Assembly (NCBI GenBank): GCA_009741485.1
Contig: CM019215.1
Span: forward strand, 78,989,735-79,053,734
Source: Malurus cyaneus samueli
Taxonomy: Eukaryota; Chordata; Aves; Passeriformes; Maluridae
DNA length: 64,000 bases
Direction: 5' to 3'
The notes beneath the pieces are model-generated. The model was not told the origin of the DNA. It saw nothing but the letters and a program-made list of their open reading frames with translations, and searched no databases. Positions 22,888 through 36,699 of the stretch are shown in pieces. Both the position numbers and the translations under genes were made by a program. Every line of letters starts with the position of its first letter. Within the stretch, counting starts at the first letter, position 1.

Positions 22888-25087
22888 CTTGAAGGAGTGA
22901 GAAAAAGGAGAGATAGAGCGGTGAAGGAGAAGCACCATCCACTTTAATCTAGGAGCTCTGAAACAGATTCACATCAGACATACTGTGCAGATGATAACCC
23001 ATAGCAATCACAACAAGGTATACTGCAGTAAGCCGTTCAATCTATGGCTGTTTTAATGTGATTTTAAGAAAATAGAGAAAAGAATGTAACAGAGACCTTA
23101 TTCATTGTTTTTATTGTGCTAAATCAGATTGATTTTTCTTTTAATCACAAAAATATCAACATCTCCATTGAATTAATGACATTTTCCAGTTACTATCCCC
23201 AGTTTTTATTTTAATATATTGTGTAATCCCCAGCCCTGGTGACATTTTGATATTATAGCACAAGACTGAACTTTAACATGCCCTGGATTCATTATTCTGG
23301 GCTGTAATAGATAATTGATTGTAATTCTCGGTGATGCACACTGTAAGTCAGCTAGGGCTATAGCTAATAAAAGAATTAGACGACTCTAAAATTAATTTTG
23401 AAAAATTTGTTTTGGGGTGTCAGATTTCAACAATTTCATAACTGCAATTTAAATGTCAGACATTTTTACTGCACAAAAAAAAGACTACGGGTCACAGGTG
23501 AGAAAACCAAAAGACCTTTTCATTAAAAAACATTTTTCATTAGAAAACCAAGCAAAGCTTGTAATTTTTATGTAGAAGGGCTGTGGCTTTTCAAAGTTGT
23601 AGTTATGAGAGATTGCTCTTGTGAAGTGGGAAAATTTAAACATAGTGTCCTTTTCTACTTGGAGAACTCACACCCTTGCCCTTTCTTTCTCAGGAGAAGG
23701 CTCTGATTATAACTTGCTTGATATTCCTGGAAAAAAAAAAAAAAAAAGCAACCCTGGAAAATTTCTACTTCTAACGAGAGAGGGAAATAGAAAAACCTTT
23801 GTAGATTAGTGGTTATGACATTTATGTCTGATCCAGGATTACCAGTTCTGATTACCATACCTAGGCTTGTTAATACATGTAACATGAAACAGCAAATTGG
23901 ATTAAAATGAGAGATAATCCCTGAACCAAAGATGAGAGCCCATGTCTTTCCCAAACTGTCTGCCTGCCTAAACACCTGCTTCAATCAGTTATTTTCCATG
24001 TGGTACTGGTCCTGTTTCCCCTCTCAAGCCTGGTAAAGATGTTTGAGTAGTGGACTGGAGAAAAGAGAAAAAAGGGAAAGATTGAAAAAGGTAGGAAAAT
24101 CCAAACACTTTTATCCAAGGTAAAACTGTTATGCTCTCTTTAAAAACTGCAGCCTTGTGATTCATTATCTTTTACATACTATGCCTTTGCAGTATTTAGA
24201 AAAAAGAGATCAAAATTAAGTTAGCCATCACCTGAGCATTCTCAATGGATTAGAAACTTCAGGGCTTCTGGGAGAGTTGCACTTAAATTCTCGGTTTGCA
24301 AGCCAGAATAATTTTGATGACATGTAGGAAAAGTTAAAGCAATGTCTGCTCAGTCTTTAGTGCCTTAGGAATAGATATCTGGAAGAGGGGAGTTTGTGGT
24401 TTAATGTGTCTTTTTTGAATCTTAATTTTGAATCATAGATACCCAAGGTACTTTTTTTTTTTTTTTTTCTATTTTCTTTTTTTTTTTTTTAAATTTATGT
24501 TGTCTTCTCCGATTCCTGCATAACAGTGAAAAAGGCTTCAATTCATGCTTTACAACTTGAAACCATTAACAATTCTTACTTCAGTTCTAATAAGTCTTGG
24601 AATTAGAATACAATTTCAAGAAGCATCTTCAGTTAAAAATTGTTGGTGTCAGGAATTTAGCCCAAACTTTTAGAAATATTTGAAAATTTGCAAGATTTTT
24701 TTTTTAAACTTGCAGTGTGATATTGTCCAACTCCTAATTCCTTTTCTTAAAGACAAACCAATGAAATACCCAGAAACTGATTGTGGCCAATTTTGCTTAC
24801 TGTTTTGACCTTTACATTATTTTACACCTTTTTTGAACTGTTGGCCTTCACAGTCAACTGTAGTCTTCTGGAAATCTTACTCATACCATGTAAAACAGTT
24901 CTTCAATATTATTTTAACAGAAAAAAACCATACTTTAATTTTAATTCCAGTTTTCATCCAATGAAAGAGTATCAGCTCTATACCAAGTCATATGTCTGTT
25001 CCAGCGATGACATGAAAGTGAAAAATGTCTTGATCCCTTCATTCTGTCTCTGTTATTGCAAAAAGTGAGGCTGAATGAATTGCTAAC
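22888..25087 (-). other. CDH9 intron 4, non-coding
   Basis: 2.2 kb with a poly(A) run (about 23731-23746) and a T-rich tract (24450-24490). Nothing else is recognised. Confidence 0.8.
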
Positions 25088-25207
25088 CTGTTTCAGGATC
25101 TACTGAGAAGTATGGCTGTCCCTGGAGGATGCTGTACACCACTTTGGCACTGTTTCCATAATTTTCATCATCAGCATCTGTGGCTGTCACCTGAATAACA
25201 GACGTAC
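25088..25207 (-). CDS. CDH9: CDH9 exon 4: first half of EC2
   Basis: 120 bp, the conserved length. The acceptor is CATTTAG before 25207 and the donor ACAG|GTTAGC follows 25088. Two bases complete a Gly codon to give [20 protein letters not shown], with the calcium-binding DADD, then [20 protein letters not shown]. It ends in phase 1. Confidence 0.95.
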
Positions 25208-28200
25208 CTAAATGGGTATCAAGGAAAGAATCAGCAGATTTTAGGAAGGCATCCACTTGCTGTAAACCACAGTTGTTGCAGTACTGAATTTAGTAAGAAA
25301 TCAAACAACACTCAGTGGACAAACTCAGAGTTATCTTATCCAAGAGACAGTCAAATAAAATCTCATCTTCCTCATGGCTAAACCTAAAATCATTATCACT
25401 TAAAATTCATGCTTCAGTTTAACATGACTAAACTCACAGAGACTGACACATCTTTGAAACCCAACACAGCATTCGTTTTTGGGATTTTTTTGTGATCAAA
25501 CAGATTTGAAGATTGTCCTCTGGTAATAACATCACCTCAGCTGAAACTGTTCACCTTAACTTTTGGCTTAATTAATAAATAAACCTAAAGCAAATTTCCC
25601 TGTACTCATTTTCTGCTTTGATGGTCAACTCAAAATACTTGAATTCTGAATGAATAAAAATTTTTGTCTCGTCATAAATTGATGTTTGAGATTCTCTTAA
25701 AAAATAGATTGGTTTCACAATAAGAAATTCTGTTTGTGGGGTTTTGCTTGTTTATATGTTTGGTTTTTCTCTCTTGGTCAAAGTTACCAACCCATTTGAC
25801 AAATAAATGACATTAAATGCTATTGACATTTTTCAACATTCACTTATTTTGTGTGACAATTGTTTACCCATTTCTTGTGATCATAAAGAGGACAATGTAG
25901 ACTATATAAGATTTTGAGAACTGTAAACCAATACATTTGATGTAGTTTACTGGTTAGAAGCAAATGAAAGCTTCTGTAAAGCCTTTTTATTAGATATAAA
26001 AGTAAAAAGCTGTCCTTCACAAGCTTTTATTTCTTACCACTTTTCAATATCTCAGAATGCATTTTGCTGACACAATCTAGAGCTGACAAATGTTTAGATA
26101 AATGCAGGCAGTCCAATAGCTAGAGGTGTAAAGGTCTTTAACTCCTTGCCAGGGGAAGAAGGCTGACTGAGAAGAAGCTCTTTTTCCTATTTTAAAATGG
26201 ATATTTTCTTTTTGTATCTCACTTTCTTTGAAAGAAAAAGATCTAGTGAGTACTCTTCACTAAATTGATATCATTCCCCATTCCTCTTTTTGTATACTCT
26301 CAGGGGACTGGAATTCACCTGGTAATTTTTAGTCAAATGTCTGTCTTGACCACAAGTTTAGAAGACCTTTGTTTACTTGTAATTAATGGAATTGAAGTGA
26401 ATAATTTCTACTGTTATTTTTGAGCATATCCCGGGTATTGGGACAGGTAAAAATTCAGAGTAATCAAAACAGATTTGTAAGAACACATTATTATTAGGTC
26501 CTGTTAGATGCAACTATTTTTTTCATAGCAAATAATACAGCTTTACAAACAATAATTTTACCTACATAAAAATTCCCAATATTTCAGATTATCTGAAGAG
26601 CATGTCAAGAGAGGAGGAATACTTCTTTCTCTGCAACAAACCAGCAGAAAAAAGTTGTAAAAATGCTTTGCCACAAATCATCAAACTCTGAAGTGGATTT
26701 TTGCCATCAACTATCTGGATTACTTTTTTGCCTGGTTGAACAGTTAGAGGTTATGTGTGTGCCAAACTGAGCTGTAAAGATTATCCCGAAGAAGTGAATG
26801 TTTAAGGACATTTTTATCACTAACAGCGTCCATCAGAGCTGCTCATCGGGACAAAATTGAAGATAGTTCTTTGAGAATGTTGAAGCACCATTAGGGCTAT
26901 CTGCTTTCAGAAAAGCAAGTTAAAAACCATCCCTGCACAAGACTAATAAGGAAAGAAGAGTCAATATCCTTTGCTAGCCTATTAAAATAAACATAGAGGT
27001 AATCAGTAGAATCATATTTCTTACTGTGTGTCATTGTGGCATCTAGAAGAAAAGAACCAAGAAAAATTTAGATGTACATCCCAAAAAAAACCAACCCAAA
27101 ATACTCTGATCAGGAAAAGTGGTTGCTGTGGCCTCTTGATCCAGGCACTGTCATGGGACAGACACAGAAATTTGAGTATGGTTATAATGACTGGACGCAC
27201 ATCAATGTTCCTTCTTTTTCTAGTGTACTGTTTTGATAAAGAAAAAGAGATGCTGAATTTGTTTTGAGCTTTTTTTTTTTTTTCCTTTTAAGACAGTTAT
27301 TACAGGGCTTAGGGCAGTCTTTGGGAGACTTCTGTTTTTATCTCACTGGAATGTCTGTTTCAGTTTCCCGAGGCTCAAGTGCCATATAATTATGATTACT
27401 GAGGAGAGTACAGAAGATGTAACCCCACGGAAACTTTTGAGGTGGTAAAAAAATTGTGTTACAAAGCTCCTTTGTTCTGTTAAACTAATAGTACAACTGT
27501 GGAAAATTACTAAGAGTATATTCTCAAAAAATTCAATGTCAGCAGGCACTTAACTAACTCTTCTCAACCAACAGTCTGCTGTGTCATAAAGAAGGATGCT
27601 CACAAATGCTAGTCAATTCTTGTGCAAATTTATTTCATGATGAAAGAAACTTCTCTTAGATTTTTGGGTCTGCAATGACAGTGATATAAAGGCAATGAAA
27701 TAATGGAACTCAACATTAATTATGGTTTAATTGGTAATAAGGCAAAACCAGTTTGGAAATTTTTAATTAAAGAAAAGTGTGCCTTATCTTTCTCCCACTT
27801 GAATGGTACCCACAGAATCATCTATTTATGTACATGTTTATTTATAGTGTAGATTACATCACAAGAAGCCTCTTACTACATTTGTCAGCAGAAATCAACA
27901 TGATTTAGGGTACAAATAGGCTGCATGGATTAATACAGAAGGAATGAAGGAAAGAAGTTGAGCCTGTGAGGAATTGGGAGTGAGAGAAGGTATTTTAGTG
28001 TTTGCCTTTGTTTCTCACCATTCAATTCTATTTTTAATGTGCAAATATTAATTTCTCAGGTGAAGTTTGTTTTTGCCCTTATGATAAACAATACATAATC
28101 GCTCAGTCTTTATTTCAACCCATAAGCTTTTCCATTTTCTTTTCTCTCCTCTTTTGTTGAGGAGGGGGAGCGAGAGAGCAACTGGGCAGGCTTCTGGCAG

Positions 28201-28395
28201 CCATCCATGATCAAATGTACCACAGAGCAAATTGGTGTGAAGATGACAGAGAAAATGTGAGAAAAAACTACAATAGCAGTCTAAGTAGTGATAACATCAC
28301 TCTTCTGAGAAACAAAGTCCATTTCAACCCAATCCAACCCAGCAAGTCTAGTCCATCTCAGTATTGTAACTAAATCCCTGAGCTCCCAAAAGGTG

Positions 28396-28485
28396 TCTTA
28401 TTTTATTTTTTTTTTCTTTTTTTTTTTTCTTTTTCTCTTTCTTTTTTTTTTTTTTTTTTTTCTCTTTTCTCTTTCTTTTCTTTGT
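28396..28485 (+). repeat. T/C-rich polypyrimidine tract
   Basis: About 90 bases made almost wholly of T with scattered C. It is purine-rich on the gene strand and so cannot serve as an acceptor tract for CDH9. Confidence 0.85.
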
Positions 28486-31400
28486 CTGGGTCTGAGCTTA
28501 CGCACTTTGATAACATATCTGTTATAAGATGTACTTAATATAAGGGAAGCAAAATGCAGAAGGTAATTTGCAAAGGCAACCTGAGAGAAGACAAATCTCT
28601 ACTAAATCAATGTAAGCAGTGCTTCTCTGTGCTTGTGTATGCATATTTATTCATGTAAGTGCATGTGAGAATGTAGAGTCCAAAAAGGAAAACTTTTAGA
28701 GTCAGAGAGAGCATCACTTCATGTCTAGGATGTATCAGAATTGAGTGTCACTAACACAGATTAATATAACTCATGAAGAGTGAGAAATAAATTTAAAAAA
28801 CCCACTCAAAGTATTTGAAATGAGAATGTTTTTATAAAATATGTTTAAAATGCTTTCTATTCCTTTGTGCTATTTAGTGTTTGAAAGAGTCCCTCTGGTA
28901 TAATTAGGTCTCCCAGCATGATACCAGAGTGCATTGCAAAACTGAAGCAAATAACTTGAAGAGGATTGCTGCATTGCAAAAGAGGTCTTCCACTAGATGA
29001 GACAGGCACACATTTTGCTGCCTTTTCATGTGGAGTCATGCTGTTCAGCAGGCAACTCTTGTTCTTACTTGGCCCCTTTAGCTGACATGAATTACAACAG
29101 CTTCTGCCAGTCAGGAATATATATCTGCGTCTATTGGAAATTTTTTTTTTTACCGATAACTTTTTCTGTAACCTTCATTTCAAACAGTATTTTCCATCTT
29201 GGGTGAAGAAAATGAGCAGATTATGTTGTTAGTAATGTGTGAGTCAAGATTTACCATGAATGTTGGATGAAAAAATGACAGTGAATTAAATATCATTCAG
29301 AATCATGTCTTCTTTTTTTGTTCGTTTTTTTCTTTAGAAAAGAGAATTCTGTAACTTCAAAATGCATTTTGATTCTGAAATTTTTTATAAAAGTAGGACT
29401 TCAGAACAATTCAAACTTCTGTTTTTAAGACAAAAATAAGAAGGCTTAGGCTTTGGCCTTCTAGTATAAAATATTCAAAAAGTAGTTTGGAAATAAAACA
29501 ACCTGAAAATGCTGAAACAATCTGAAACAGGATGGCCTTTACATTATGAGACAACTTAATTTCTATTTTTTTTTTCAAGTCAACTTCTGTCACAATTGGC
29601 ATTTATTGAAAAGTTCTGACTTTTACAGAGTTTTGTCTGTGTGTGCAGAAAGTCTGTTTCATTTTCAGAAATAGAAGACCAGCTGGGGTAAGTGGAGAGG
29701 CAGGAAGGACTTTATCTCGCTAAAGAAGCTCTTATGCTTCCTTCCTGTTTTCAAGCACAATGCCAATCTGCTCTTCGTCAAGTTTATTTAGAGGGAAGAT
29801 TTCAGAAGAGGGTTACTTTAACAAGTGAAAAAAATTGGATGAGCTCTGGAAAACCTCTGGAGGCAAAATTGGGAATTTTGTTTGTGTAGAAGCTTAAAGA
29901 AGGTGAATGGACATGTAGTTTGCTCAGACAACATCACTCCAAGGATTATGCAGACGTAATGTGGAGAGGCCCCTGCTGAAGACATGAGTGAACTTTTAAG
30001 TAAGCTACAGGATTTTTGAGGTGTTAAAGTTTTTTTGTCTTTTAGAGCAGGTTGTTCTCTCTGGATAGTAGTCTCTGCTTAGGCAATGACCTGGACAAAT
30101 GATGAACTAGGAGCTATGTGGCGCTACCCAAGCCAAAAAAATTTAGGGAGGCATTGAACTCAGCACCAACTCTCTCATTACCGCATCAGCTGGACCGCAT
30201 CACTTCTGACTACTTTGTACAAAAATGACAGGAGAAAATGGGGTTCAGATGCAGCTCTTATATTTTGATTGGAAGACAAATCTCCCTAGAAAGCTGAAAG
30301 AAAGGTGAACTACAAAGTAAACTTTGCTCTTTTGTACATGACACATTTTAGTTAGGCTTTCTCTAGACTGCTCTTCCTTTGACGCAGAAAAGGCCAGAAG
30401 GTTGGTAGAGTGAAAGGTTTCATAGAATGCAGGAGAAGAACGAGTAAAGGCAGAAAATGAGTAAGTGTCAACAGGTAGATACATGATCCAAGATTGAAGT
30501 GAAGTCAATGGGCTTGACTGACAAATAAGGAAACTGAGGAACCAGACTCAAAGAACTCTAATTTGACATTACATTGTCAAATTGAAAAGGAACCTAAAAT
30601 GTAGTTCAGATATACATAATGAGAATAAATTTCTTAAAAAGACAAAAGTGAGGCGGTAAAAAGATGGCATAAAGGAGGACGTGTAATAAATAATTAATAA
30701 ACTACATTTTACCAAGTTAACAATTTTTAATAATCCATTGCATAGTTATGAGGTGAAGCTTAATTTCACTTTAAAACCTTATGTCTTATGTTTGTGTTAC
30801 TTGTCTCATAAAATGTTTGATTGAGAAGTCAGCTGATATACTAGCTGGGTACTAGTATATGGGTACTGTGTCTTTGTTTTTGATGGAATCACAAACTTTG
30901 CATCACTGTGGTGTATGTAGAGTCACTTTAAGACTCTTACCAGAGCAATCCCTGCTATTGTGACTGAAAGTAATTTGTGAAAGATGCCAGAAAACCAAGC
31001 TGTTCTGTGTGTTATAGCCTTACGTTCACTCAGAACTGCTTTTTGCTCTATATTTTAGACCATATCAGCAAAAACAGATGGACAAAAACCTCTCATTTCA
31101 GAAATATGAGAAGCCATTTTTGCACAGCAAAACAGTACCTTATATATTGTAAACAAAATGAGGAGATTATGCTCATCATTTCTTGTGTGTGTTGCATTTG
31201 GATAGCTTTGGGTTTTGTTTACTGCTTCCTTTTCTATGACAAAAAGAAGCCGAGTTTTAGATCATGTTTTCAGAACCTGCATTAAAGCAATAACTACAGG
31301 CTAATGATTGTCTCACCATACAGAGAGACCCAATGTGACTAAACTACTCTGTCTGTAATCTGCCTGAAATGCTGCATTTGCCAGTGAATACAATACACGG

Positions 31401-32997
31401 TTCTAACATAATATCAGAAATTGAACTAGGAAAGAATGGCAAAAGCTGAACAAAGCCTCCAGCCCTCACCCTCCTGCTGTTCGATACCTTGATACAGTAA
31501 CTTTAGTTTTCCTTTGACAGTAATTGTAACTGTGAAATGCATCAGATGCCCTGCATGAGAATTTGAAGAGCATTATGGATGCAGTAACAAGTGGGAAACA
31601 GTAAAAAGAATGAGGAATAGTTCGAAGGACTAGTGGGTGAACAACTCCGTGCAAGTATATTCTTTTATGGAGCACCTTTTTCCACTTCTCGCCATAAAGT
31701 CACTTCTGAAAGAGTAATAATGGTGCAATTGAATGGCAGAGATGAAACAGAGAAAGAGTTGTCAGACTTTTTCAAGTGTTAACATAGATTAGCTTTTACG
31801 TTGCATTTTCTACATTCTGCATTGACTACATCAATACAGTATAAAGTGACCTGCCCTCCCTCATAAATGAGCTGCAGCTTAGAAGGCTTCTTCATTTTCT
31901 TCAGTGTGGTCTTCATCTTTACAATTTTTTTGGCAGAACAAGTGTCTAAAGTCTATGTTTAAAAATACACTAAGCTTCGCTTAAAATAATCACAGAATTA
32001 TCCTCAAAATTTGAATTTGAAATAATGATGGGGTGTTCCAACTAGAAATAGTTATTAATGAAATTGACAGGTTGAGCCACAAGTAATGTCGAAATATGGC
32101 CATTAATTACATTGGCTACCTCCAATCTGCCCACAGGATGTGTGTCAGTGGGCCACCTGCATGAACTGGCAGCTGCCCTCCGTGACAGGTCAATCACAAC
32201 AACTCCACCACTTGTTTCTTTTTTAAAGAAGTGAGCTGGCAATTTTCACCCTTTGCTCCACCTTAACTTCTGGAATGCTCCAAAGGAGAAAAAAAAGTTT
32301 CAGCTGCTTTTATGATTAAACATAGGAAGAGTTTGACCCTGTTGATCCTATTAGGAGAAGCAGTAGTTCATAAAGGTTGTAGCATGGTTATCTCTTGGTT
32401 AAAAATTCCTACTCCTAGCCAACAGTTTCAAAGAAGGCTTTAGTTTTATTTACATTTTTAAAAAATTTACAAAAATAATGAATTAATCATATAAATGTTG
32501 TTTCTTCACTACTCTTTTTCATGTAGTACAGCTTTATGATGTTTTCTGCTTGCCCTTTTCTCAAAAGTAGTTACTAGTGGTCTTCCAAATAATTTCTGAA
32601 GTTCTTACTAAAACGAAAAAAGCAAGCTTAAAAGAAACAGTTTTCAAACTTTAAGTTCTGTATTGTTGTGTATTTTACAATGAAACACCCACAGAGCTAT
32701 GATTATTTTTTTTGAGAAGGAACAAGTTTACCTTCTGCTCTTATTTTTCATGTTCTCCTCTTTTAGCTCAGTTTATGTGTCCTTTTATGTGTTTTTAAAT
32801 TTCTATCTGTGAATGAGAACTAGAATCTTACTCTCATTTACTTCTTCAAAGTTAGTCTATAATACAAATATTAGAAATTTTACAGAGCTTATACCTTTTG
32901 CCAGCTCTGCAAACAGTTGCATTTTAAAACCACATGACAATCTCTGTTATGACCATGAGAAAGTTCATAATTATTTTATGATGACAGCCTGGCCTCA

Positions 32998-32999
<2 letters not shown>

Positions 33000-33067
<68 letters not shown>
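33000..33067 (+). repeat. Uninterrupted poly(T) run of 68 bases
   Basis: A pure T homopolymer, poly(A) on the gene strand. I see no target-site duplication or retroposon body next to it. Confidence 0.95.
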
Positions 33068-33071
<4 letters not shown>

Positions 33072-34269
33072 GGAAACTTATTTTGTCATCTCTTGAACTC
33101 CTTTTGGGTAGTGACAAAGTTGTCTCTTTAAATATTAATACAGCTGTGAAAAATAGCTATTTCCATAAAATTAGTCAATAAGTATTATGGAAGCCCAATT
33201 TGCATTTATTTATAATATGTGGTTCAAGAATATAGCTTTCTTCTGTAGTGTTTGGATACTGTGGATGTTGTCTGTTAAAATCACAATAAAGGCCTATAAT
33301 TTTGAAGAGAAATGGAGACTAAAACAGAGCAAATGAATCAAATTCCAGAGTTATCTGAGTCATATGCTTTTAAAAGTTACATTAATTAAAGTACCATTTT
33401 CACATATAAGTAAAACACTTCCAGTGTACGTGTGTATATATAGGTAAATACAGATGTAAGAAGGTGTGGGTGTGTGGTGTAGTCAGGGTCTAGAATATTA
33501 AGCACAGTCTATCAAGAAGCTTTTCTATTATTGTTTCTAGACATTTCATTTATCTTCAAAAGTGTTCCAATATCTTAAGTATAATGTGTCAAATGATTCA
33601 TAGGCAGGAGTGTTCTGTGGGAGACTTTCGAGTTGTCACTGTGTGTGCAAATCAATGAGAAGTTCATTGGCTATTTAATGCAAGACTCCGATCACAGTAA
33701 ATGATGCACATCATGGGCACAATCTCATTTGGGTGTATCTCATAGATTGGCACATTTCTGGTTGAAAAAAGTTAAAGGTGTTGACTACAAATTACTTGCT
33801 TCAGAAATACTCTTAAAAATGCTGAGCAATTTCACAATTTTTAACACTTAGTGAGATAGACCTCAGTGAAAATAACTTGGATATATTGCAATTCAAAGCT
33901 TTATTACTTTCACTTAGGTACAGACGCTCTAATGAGAACAGATGTCTTAAAATTGGAGTAATGAACTCAGTAAGTATTAGTCTTCAGGATAAATACAAGA
34001 TTAATTTTTTAGCTTTCCTCCTCTCTTTAATACCTCAGATAGCATAGAGATCGGGCTACCCTAATAGACAATGATTTTGTTATTTTTAGTTTCTTTTAAT
34101 TCTCACAACTGTCATATATTTACATTATGAGAATTTTTTTTTTTTTGTTTTATTTTTTTTTTTTTATTATTTTTACTGTGTACATAGTCTTATTTATTGC
34201 AGACTATTTATAATTTGCCTTTGAGCAGGATGAAATAACTGTTATTGAGCTGGCTTTCTCTCAGGAAGC

Positions 34270-35426
34270 TTTGATGAAAATTTGGGGTTTATTGGCAGTT
34301 AAATACAAGATATTCACACATGTATGTTCTTCAGAGGATATCAACTTAGGTTTTATTGTTCTGGTTTGTTGGGGGCTTTTGTTTTTAATCACCAATTAGA
34401 TGTGAGCATGAAGATAGGAACAACTTTCATAAGGAATAAAACTGATGCTTGTGCAGATCTTAATCATTCTTGAACTTAATTTTACAGCATAACACACCTA
34501 TAAGGTTGTAAGAAAAAGCTATTATAGAAAGTGTTCTGAGGCATCTCATAAGACAGTAGAAAACAAAGTAAATGTGATTACCAGGATTGTTGTTGTGAAA
34601 ACTTGCAGAGGTACATTTTGCAAGATATTGAGAAAAATACATGAGAAATTCTGTAACTGATTTTTTGCGCATGCTTAGTAAAAGATGAGTATCAGTGGAA
34701 ATAATATCAAGTGCTTTTCAAATAAGCAGATGTCAGACAGGAGAGTCCAAGGCAAGACTTTTCTTACCTTCATTTTCCTGACTCTCTGCAGGCTGTATAG
34801 TACAGAAAATTTCCAAAATGACAATATGATTGACAAGAAGGAAAAATGTTGATGAATAGCGGAATCAGAATTTCTTTCTGATCTAAGAAAACCACACCTG
34901 TAACTGCCTTTCTATAATTCATCTTTTGTATTGCTAAAAAACCTGTAATCAATTATCATAACTAAAGTAATGAAAAAAATCATATGTATGTTATATATAT
35001 ATATGTATATGTATATGTATATGTATGTATGTATGTATGTATAAACACACACATTTCTTTTTGGGTGTGGGCAAAGTTCTTTTCCTGAACTTTCTACTCT
35101 TAGGCTCCTGATATGGTGAGGTTAAATTATTTGTAATAGAAGTGGTACTAATCATTCAGATTCACTAATCATTTTCATGAGATAAAGCTTTCACTTCTCA
35201 GTAAGTCTACTAAAATTGTGGATTAGCTTGGAGGGGACTATCTCACAAAAAGAGGTATACAGGATAAATAAAGATTTTGGAATATGGTCCTTTGTTTTGT
35301 GACAGACTGGTCTGTTTGATGAGACTGCTGTTTCTTTGGGAGATGGAAAATTATGTCAAAGCATCTTTCTGTATATTCTCTTCTCCATGTGTGATGATTA
35401 GTTACTTTAATTTAGGTTAAATTAGG
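34270..35426 (+). repeat. Left copy of a direct duplication flanking a gap
   Basis: It starts TTGATGAAAATTTGGGG and ends TTAAATTAGG at the N gap. It matches 35452-36699 along its whole length with a few substitutions and single-base indels. Probably an unmerged allelic or overlapping contig end. Confidence 0.95.
34990..35042 (+). repeat. TATATG/TATG microsatellite
   Basis: TA steps, then TATATG and TATG repeats, within the left duplicate copy. Confidence 0.85.
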
Positions 35427-35451
35427 NNNNNNNNNNNNNNNNNNNNNNNNN
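35427..35451. other. Assembly gap (25 N)
   Basis: Twenty-five consecutive N between the two copies of the duplication. Confidence 1.
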
Positions 35452-36232
35452 TTGATGAAAATTTGGGGTTTATTGGCAGTTAAATACAAGATATTCACAC
35501 ATGTATGTTCTTCAGAGGATATCAACTTAGGTTTTATTGTTCTGGTTTGTTGGGGGCTTTTGTTTTTAATCACCAATTAGATGTGAGCATGAAGATAGGA
35601 ACAACTTTCATAAGGAATAAAACTGATGCTTGCGCAGATCTTAATCATTCTTGAACTTAATTTTACAGCATAACACACCTATAAGGTTGTAAGAAAAAGC
35701 TATTATAGAAAGTGTTCTGAGGCATCTCATAAGACAGTAGAAAATAAAGTAAATGTGATTACCAGGATTGTTGTTGTGAAAACTTGCAGAGGTACATTTT
35801 GCAAGATATTGAGAAAAATACATGAGAAATTCTGTAACTCATTTTTTGCACATGCTTAGTAAAAGATGAGTATCAGTGGAAATAATAACAAGTGCTTTTC
35901 AAATAAGCAGATGTCAGACAGGAGAGTCCAAGGCAAGACTTTTCTTACCTTCATTTTCCTGACTCTCTGCAGGCTGTATAGTACAGAAAATTTCCAAAAT
36001 GACAATATGATTGACAAGAAGGAAAAATGTTGATGAATAGCGGAATCAGAATTTCTTTCTGATCTAAGAAACCACACTGTAACTGCCTTTCTATAATTCA
36101 TCTTTTGTATTGCTAAAAAACCTGTAATCAATTATCATAACTAAAGTAATGAAAAAAATCATATGTATGTTATTATACTATATATATATATATTTTTTTA
36201 TATATATACACACACACATATATATATATATT

Positions 36233-36279
<47 letters not shown>

Positions 36280-36699
36280 TATATATAATAATTATATATA
36301 GTATTATGTATGTATGTATTAAACACTCACATTTCTTTTTGGGTGTGGGCAAATTCTTTTCCTGAACTTTCTACTCTTAGGCTCTGATATGGTGAGGTAA
36401 ATTATTTGAATAGAAGTGGTACTAATCATTCAGATTCACTAATCATTTTCATGAGATAAAGCTTTCACTTCTCAGTAAGTCTACTAAAATTGTGGATTAG
36501 CTTGGAGGGGAATATCGCACAAAAAGAGGTATACAGGATAATAAAGATTTTGGAATATGGTCCTTTGTTTTGTGACAGACTGGTCTGTTTCATGAGACTG
36601 CTGTTTCTTTGGGAGATGGAAAATTATGTCAAAGCATCTTTCTGTACATTCTCTTCTCCATGTGTGATGATTAGTTACTTTAATTTAGGTTAAATTAGG
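35452..36699 (+). repeat. Right copy of the direct duplication
   Basis: It begins exactly like 34270 and ends TTAAATTAGG before a run of nine A. It is longer than the left copy mainly because a TA microsatellite is expanded, and it lacks single bases at several short homopolymers. Confidence 0.95.
36172..36312 (+). repeat. (TA)n microsatellite
   Basis: About 140 bases of TA, with short ACACAC and TTT interruptions, in the right duplicate copy. The left copy has a shorter and different tract at the same place. Confidence 0.9.

Noticed and set aside
32813..33181. 122-codon plus-strand open frame
   Set aside because: It exists only because a 68-base T run reads as poly-Phe.
34460..36131. Pairs of similar minus-strand open frames suggesting a duplicated small gene
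   Set aside because: They are the two copies of the assembly duplication; the frames differ by indels and show no protein features.
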